Shown here: positions 60,010 through 64,000 of the stretch, one piece after another
How the letters are laid out: every line of letters begins with the position of its first letter
How positions within the stretch are numbered: position 1 is the stretch's first letter
Source of the DNA: Aliivibrio sifiae
GTDB taxonomy: Bacteria; Pseudomonadota; Gammaproteobacteria; Enterobacterales; Vibrionaceae
DNA length: 64,000 nt
Direction: 5' to 3'
Assembly (NCBI RefSeq): GCF_002954705.1
Contig: NZ_MSCO01000001.1
Span: forward strand, 1,379,541 to 1,443,540
Made by a program: the position numbers and the translations under genes
Notes under the pieces: model-generated
Databases searched by the model: none
What the model was told of the DNA's origin: nothing
The model's input: only the letters and a program-made list of their open reading frames with translations

Positions 60010-61155
60010 ATGAAGAAAGTGGCTTTTATTGCTCCAACCTATCCTGTTCTTAGTGAAACCTTCATTCAAACGGAGGTTGACGCTATTAAGGCGTCTGGGC
60101 ATGACGTATGCGTATTAGCGTTTGAAATTGAAGATTATCAACATAAATTTGATTATAACGTTATTAAAATAGGTAAAAACATACAGGCTGATATGTTTAA
60201 AAATCTCCACCTGTCGGGCGTTTTAGAAGCAATGAAATTCATTCGAGAACAAAAGCATTTACCTAAGAGATCTCTTTTTAACTACGGATTAAAATTGGCT
60301 TTACAGCTTGCCGACATTAAAGCCGATCATATCCATGCACATTTTTGCCAGCATACTGCAGCTCACGCTATTGTTGCTGCTAAATTACTTAATATCACTT
60401 GCTCGTTTGTTGCTCATGGACATGATGTGTATGAAGCGGCTTTTGATATAGATAAGAAAATTTTAGCCAGTGACTTCGTTGTTACGGTCTGCAAAGACAT
60501 GAAAAATGATTTTGAGAAAATGGCAGCCGGCAACATAAAACTCTTACATTGCGGTGTAAAAACAGATCAATTTGTAGTGGAAGATAAAAAACCTTCTAAT
60601 CACTTAAGCTTTGTATTTCTTGGTCGATTAGTTCAACAAAAAGGAATTCATTACTTAATTGATGCTCTAGCGCCAATAGCTAAGTCGCTTAATGTTCATT
60701 TAGATATTATTGGTACGGGTGAAATGGAAGAACAATTAAAAGAGCGGGTAAAACTTAAGGGGTTATCAAATCATGTATGTTTCTTAGGCGCTCAACCACA
60801 CCATTGGGTAAAAGAAAATCTATCTAAATATGATTGCCTAATTGCCCCTTTCTGTTTCTCTCAAACAGGTTGTGTTGATACTGGTCCGTTAGTGTTAAAA
60901 GAAGCCATGGCTGTTGGAACGCCAGTCATCACTACGAATATAATGGGGTGTAAAGAAATAGTCACCTCTGAGACAGGCTACCTAGTCAACGAAAAAAACG
61001 TTGTAGAGCTGAAAAAAAGCATTGAACAATTTGCACAACTTACTTTTGAGCAACGAGCTAAAATGGGAGCAATGGCAAGACAACGAGTAGAAAAAAACTT
61101 TAATGCATTAAAACAAGCAAAACAATTATCAAACTGGATAGAAAATCGAGTATAA
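60010..61155 (+). CDS. Family 4 glycosyltransferase
   Basis: A 381-residue GT-B enzyme. N-terminal Rossmann domain starts KKVAFIAPTYPVLSETFIQT (a motif of exopolysaccharide GT4 proteins), and the C-terminal half has 'FVFLGRLVQQKGIHYLIDAL' and 'GPLVLKEAMAVGTPVITTNI', with the E..7..E motif in KEAMAVGTPVI. ATG 60010 has the better ribosome-binding spacing (GAGGGCATGAAT) than ATG 60004. Divergent from GT2. Confidence 0.9.
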   Translation: MKKVAFIAPTYPVLSETFIQTEVDAIKASGHDVCVLAFEIEDYQHKFDYNVIKIGKNIQADMFKNLHLSGVLEAMKFIREQKHLPKRSLFNYGLKLALQLADIKADHIHAHFCQHTAAHAIVAAKLLNITCSFVAHGHDVYEAAFDIDKKILASDFVVTVCKDMKNDFEKMAAGNIKLLHCGVKTDQFVVEDKKPSNHLSFVFLGRLVQQKGIHYLIDALAPIAKSLNVHLDIIGTGEMEEQLKERVKLKGLSNHVCFLGAQPHHWVKENLSKYDCLIAPFCFSQTGCVDTGPLVLKEAMAVGTPVITTNIMGCKEIVTSETGYLVNEKNVVELKKSIEQFAQLTFEQRAKMGAMARQRVEKNFNALKQAKQLSNWIENRV

Positions 61156-61213
61156 AAGCCGAGAAGCATTCTACTCAGCTTAAGTTTTAGCTACGATAAA
61201 AAAACGATTATAT

Positions 61214-61567
61214 TTACACTAGCACTTGTCTTGTATTTGCAATATAGCTATGGATCTGACGTTCAGTTTTTGAATCAATCATCTCTTTAGGTCGGCAGCC
61301 ATTTGGACATGGCATGTTCGGTGTTGTACCAAAAAGTCGACATATTAACGGTCTTTCTTCATAAACAGTGCAACCTTTCGGTCCTAAATGAACACAATCA
61401 AATTCATTTAATGCAGCCTCATGCTCTTCATCGCTTTTTACTGGCAAGCGAGACATTTCTTCTGAAGACGTTGTAACTGGTCCACAACAATCATGACACC
61501 CTAGCGTACATTCAAACGTTGGAATACGTTCACGCAAACTCGCGATGATCTCTCGATTATTGTTCAT
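61214..61567 (-). CDS. YkgJ-family cysteine-cluster protein
   Basis: A 117-residue protein with the Zn/Fe-S cluster pattern CTLGCHDCCGPV, 'HLGPKGCTVYEERPLICRLF' and 'PCPNGCRP'. YkgJ (CxxCxxCC) proteins are of unknown function and often bind a metal. ATG-near leader is normal. Monocistronic. Confidence 0.88.
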   Translation of the reverse strand: MNNNREIIASLRERIPTFECTLGCHDCCGPVTTSSEEMSRLPVKSDEEHEAALNEFDCVHLGPKGCTVYEERPLICRLFGTTPNMPCPNGCRPKEMIDSKTERQIHSYIANTRQVLV

Positions 61568-61693
61568 AAATACCTAACCTTTAATTAATTCTAAAAACAT
61601 TATACTTCATCGTTACTTCACTTACAGTCAGATAACATAAGATATTTTAATACACGCATGCTCTTCTGCCTTTAATTTAGTGATTAAGAAAAT

Positions 61694-61718
61694 GAAGTAC
61701 CGATAAGGTAGGTACTTC
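61694..61718 (-). terminator. Terminator of the MOSC gene
   Basis: GAAGTACC pairs perfectly with GGTACTTC; on the minus strand ATTTTCTT follows. Confidence 0.75.
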
Positions 61719-61728
61719 TATTTTGTAT

Positions 61729-62415
61729 TTAAAGACCTGCGTGTCCGAGCAATCTAAAATTCCAATTCTCTACACGGTTAGTCTCAAGGCGTTCTATTAC
61801 TTTCGTCATCCAACTAGCTGATAATTTAGTTTGTTGCTGTAGCTTTAGTAGACCATCATTATTCAGCGGATCACCAAAAAACACATCACACACTTCACGT
61901 ATTGTCATTGCGTTAGGTTCTCGTTCAATCAATTCGAGAGGTTCATCAACACTGACCATTCCCGGTTGAATGACACGATATAGCCAGCCACAGCGACTAA
62001 TCTCTTGCATATCAACAGAGAAATTCTCTACCTGCCAACGTTTACTCAATTTAAAGCATGGCGAACGAGGTTGACTCACTTCGATAATAGCCTCTCCCCA
62101 TTGATAACGGTCCCCCAAGCAAACAGTCTCTTCTGTCATATCTCTTGAACTAAAGTTCTCCCCCATACCAGGAGCCTCCCACTGAACATCACCACCATAC
62201 TTTTCTTTCCAGTAAGCATAATGCTCTAGAGGATATTGATGCAACGCACGCTCAACGCCACCATGATGATGTAAATCAGCACACTGATCTCCTTCTAATC
62301 CTTCCAGAGAAAGGTATAAGTGAGTATCTACAGGTAGCTTATTCATCGCTGTATCAAAGCCATAGCGATGCTCTACTTTTCCACGGTAAATTCTATCAAG
62401 ATAGTTACTTTTCAT
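61729..62415 (-). CDS. MOSC-domain protein (YiiM-like)
   Basis: A 228-residue molybdenum-cofactor sulphurase C-terminal (MOSC) protein. 'LSLEGLEGDQCADLHHHGGV' and 'GEAIIEVSQPRSPCFKLSKR' with the Mo-ligating Cys in SPCFKL are typical of YiiM, which reduces N-hydroxylated bases such as 6-hydroxylaminopurine. Length and order agree. Monocistronic. Confidence 0.9.
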   Translation of the reverse strand: MKSNYLDRIYRGKVEHRYGFDTAMNKLPVDTHLYLSLEGLEGDQCADLHHHGGVERALHQYPLEHYAYWKEKYGGDVQWEAPGMGENFSSRDMTEETVCLGDRYQWGEAIIEVSQPRSPCFKLSKRWQVENFSVDMQEISRCGWLYRVIQPGMVSVDEPLELIEREPNAMTIREVCDVFFGDPLNNDGLLKLQQQTKLSASWMTKVIERLETNRVENWNFRLLGHAGL

Positions 62416-62651
62416 GCCCTAACCTCATTTGCTTACGGGTATTTTTAATACGTAATCGTATTACATGGTCATCATTAAAACCAATAATACTTAACAATGT
62501 TAAAAACCAAATATATGCCAGTGTTTTAATGAGTTTGTTATCTTTTTGCTAAAAATACATACAAAAATAATAAATGCCTAAATAAGATTGTCACTTTTAG
62601 AAAGCATTAGAAGATGTTAAGGTGAAAAAAACAATAAACAAGGAGTCTGTT

Positions 62652-63362
62652 ATGTCTAAATTTGCACTCATTACAGGTGCGAGTCGAGGTATAGGAAAAG
62701 CGATTTCTCATTACTTTGCTCAACAAGGTTATTCACTTATTTTAGTTTCGTTAAATAAGGATAATCTCAATACTACAAAGCGAGAACTAGAAGCTCAATA
62801 TCCATCAAGCAGTATTGAAGCCATTAATATCGATTTTAATAACCCTGTGGATGTTGAATCAAGCATTTCATCAATTATTACTAATTACAACTCTATCGAC
62901 GTAATGGTAAATAGCGCAGGTATACTCATGGCTGGGCACACTAATTTAACACTAAATCAGCTCTCAGAATTAGTAAATGTTAACCTACTTTCTACGATTA
63001 CTGCATGTAATTTGGTTGTCGAAAAAATGAAAGAGCAAGGTTATGGTGAGATTTATAATATCGGCTCAACCGCAGGCCTAGAGCCAGTTCCTAAAATCGC
63101 CGTTTACTCAGCAACAAAAGCCGCTATTGTGAGTTATAGCCAGTCGCTCTATCAGGAATTACTTCCTTTTGGAGTTAAGGTCTGCTGTTTATGCCCAAGT
63201 GTTGTTGATACAGACATGACTAATGATGGCCGTATTATGAACAACCTTAAAATCGAAACTCAAGACTTAACTAAAGCCATTGATTTTATCCGTAGCTTAT
63301 CGCCAAGTGCAAGTATGTCTACACTTTCTATCCGTTGTAAAACGATTGATTTAGAAAAATAA
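62652..63362 (+). CDS. Short-chain dehydrogenase/reductase (classical SDR)
   Basis: A 236-residue NAD(P)-dependent oxidoreductase. Cofactor motif LITGASRGIGKAISHYF, NNAG-like MVNSAGILM, catalytic Ser in NIGSTAGLEP and YSATK (Tyr, Lys). ATG 62652 follows AAGGAGTCTGTT and matches the normal SDR start, rather than 62622. Substrate unknown. The divergent gene is the MOSC protein. Confidence 0.92.
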   Translation: MSKFALITGASRGIGKAISHYFAQQGYSLILVSLNKDNLNTTKRELEAQYPSSSIEAINIDFNNPVDVESSISSIITNYNSIDVMVNSAGILMAGHTNLTLNQLSELVNVNLLSTITACNLVVEKMKEQGYGEIYNIGSTAGLEPVPKIAVYSATKAAIVSYSQSLYQELLPFGVKVCCLCPSVVDTDMTNDGRIMNNLKIETQDLTKAIDFIRSLSPSASMSTLSIRCKTIDLEK

Positions 63363-63372
63363 TGATTTACGC

Positions 63373-63567
63373 TTAAGCTTCATTTTCATCATTTACAGTC
63401 ACGACTAACTCATCATTAGCGTTAGTCATGACGTGAATGTGAATGGGTCGGCAACAAACACTGCAGTCATCAATGTACTCTTGGTCATGATCCTCTTGAT
63501 CAATTAGAATAACAATTAATTCATTACAGTAAGGGCAACATATTGTTTCTTCGTGTAATAATTCCAT
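63373..63567 (-). CDS. CPXCG-motif cysteine-rich small protein
   Basis: A 64-residue zinc-ribbon-like protein with CCPYCNELIVILID and SVCCRPIHI (two CxxC-like knuckles), and an acidic C-terminal tail. This conserved family of CPXCG small proteins has no known function. ATG 63567 follows GGAGGCGTG. The gene ends 10 bases before the convergent SDR gene. Confidence 0.88.
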   Translation of the reverse strand: MELLHEETICCPYCNELIVILIDQEDHDQEYIDDCSVCCRPIHIHVMTNANDELVVTVNDENEA

Positions 63568-63612
63568 CACGCCTCCTAAATAACCATTAGACCTTCTATT
63601 AAGATTAGAAGA

Positions 63613-63987
63613 CTATTTCCTATTCACGGCTGTCTCTTCATTCGCTAATAGTAGATAATCCACTAAACCATTTTCTTCAATCGTAAACCGCCAAACACTT
63701 CTACCAGAAGAATATTCAAAAACACTATCTTTGCCATTCACAAGAGTGAGTTGTGAAACAAAAACAGTTAAATCTGGTTTAGCTATAACAAAACTCCCTG
63801 CTGAAGCGTTGAGATCAAGATCATTATTAACGATAATCTTTGTCGTTGATTCAGGTAAAATATTTGGTAACCAACCACGCTCAAAAAGCTGATTTTCTAA
63901 AGCATCTTGATATGTAGGATAGTTATGATTGATAACCTCACTGCATCCTGAAATTAAAAATGCAATAATCAATATAAATTTTTTCAA
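63613..63987 (-). CDS. Small lipoprotein of unknown function
   Basis: A 124-residue lipoprotein; lipobox IIAFLISGCSE gives acylated Cys15. The mature part, 'NYPTYQDALENQLFERGWLP' and 'IIVNNDLDLNASAGSFVIAK', resembles small YbbD-like envelope lipoproteins. The start is TTG after AGAGGAAAGCA, within the window edge. It is followed by the CPXCG gene, 42 bases away. Confidence 0.7.
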   Translation of the reverse strand: MKKFILIIAFLISGCSEVINHNYPTYQDALENQLFERGWLPNILPESTTKIIVNNDLDLNASAGSFVIAKPDLTVFVSQLTLVNGKDSVFEYSSGRSVWRFTIEENGLVDYLLLANEETAVNRK

Positions 63988-64000
63988 TGCTTTCCTCTGA

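Noticed and set aside
1..64000. tRNA, rRNA, CRISPR array, insertion sequence or prophage
   Set aside because: None was recognised: no cloverleaf or 16S/23S sequence, no regularly spaced repeats, no transposase or integrase frame.

Overview
The window is chromosomal DNA from a low-GC marine Vibrionaceae bacterium, most likely an Aliivibrio (A. fischeri group). Evidence is the AT-rich gammaproteobacterial coding style, the Vibrio-type gene order uup / DUF3466 / rmf / fabA / lonB-like / matP and FIST-kinase / ccoNOQP / fixH-ccoI-ccoS / fnr / uspE / ttcA / potABCDD, and very high similarity of FNR, MatP, RMF and FabA to their E. coli homologues. A near-canonical XerCD dif site at 5966-5993, two perfect matS sites (6942-6954 and 14369-14381) and matP itself place the left end in the replication terminus of the main chromosome.

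Layout. 1-5.8 kb: end of uup, a GlyGly-CTERM DUF3466 surface protein, rmf, fabA with tandem FabR/FadR operators, a Lon-like protease, matP with a matS-like site in its leader, and a YceB-like lipoprotein. 5.8-10 kb: dif, then a NosP-like FIST sensor with a hybrid histidine kinase (VpsS-like). 10-18.2 kb: cbb3 cytochrome oxidase (ccoNOQP), its assembly genes (fixH, ccoI, ccoS, a TauE/UreH_2-type membrane protein) and fnr, which has its own FNR box. 18.3-31.4 kb: uspE, ttcA, three envelope genes, the polyamine ABC transporter potABC with two tandem potD genes separated from potC by a terminator hairpin, cobB, a LysR regulator and nupC. 31.5-36.8 kb: accessory genes including a qnr-type pentapeptide protein in an apparent operon with a cupin and an ABM monooxygenase, a PACE efflux pump and the Slt transglycosylase. 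37-53.6 kb: chitin-oligosaccharide deacetylase, chbG and a GH3 glucosidase, interspersed with small exported proteins, MATE efflux, a methyltransferase, acetyltransferases and the CCGSCS small protein. 53.6-64 kb: a broken GNAT gene, an M9 collagenase, a small glycan locus (flippase, GT2, GT4), and MOSC, SDR and cysteine-rich proteins.

Themes. Respiration under low oxygen and nitric oxide runs through the window: cbb3 oxidase, FNR, the NosP-like NO sensor pair, and a 54-residue CCGSCS-motif protein whose promoter carries an almost perfect NsrR operator. The last is the best candidate for an undescribed system: a stand-alone, apparently NO-inducible cysteine-rich small protein. Degradation of chitin, beta-glucan and collagen is the second theme and fits a marine, animal-associated lifestyle. 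Several genes too short for routine ORF calling were recovered: rmf, ccoS, the CCGSCS protein and a 41-residue membrane protein. Start codons were moved where ribosome-binding sites or known homologues pointed to an internal start.
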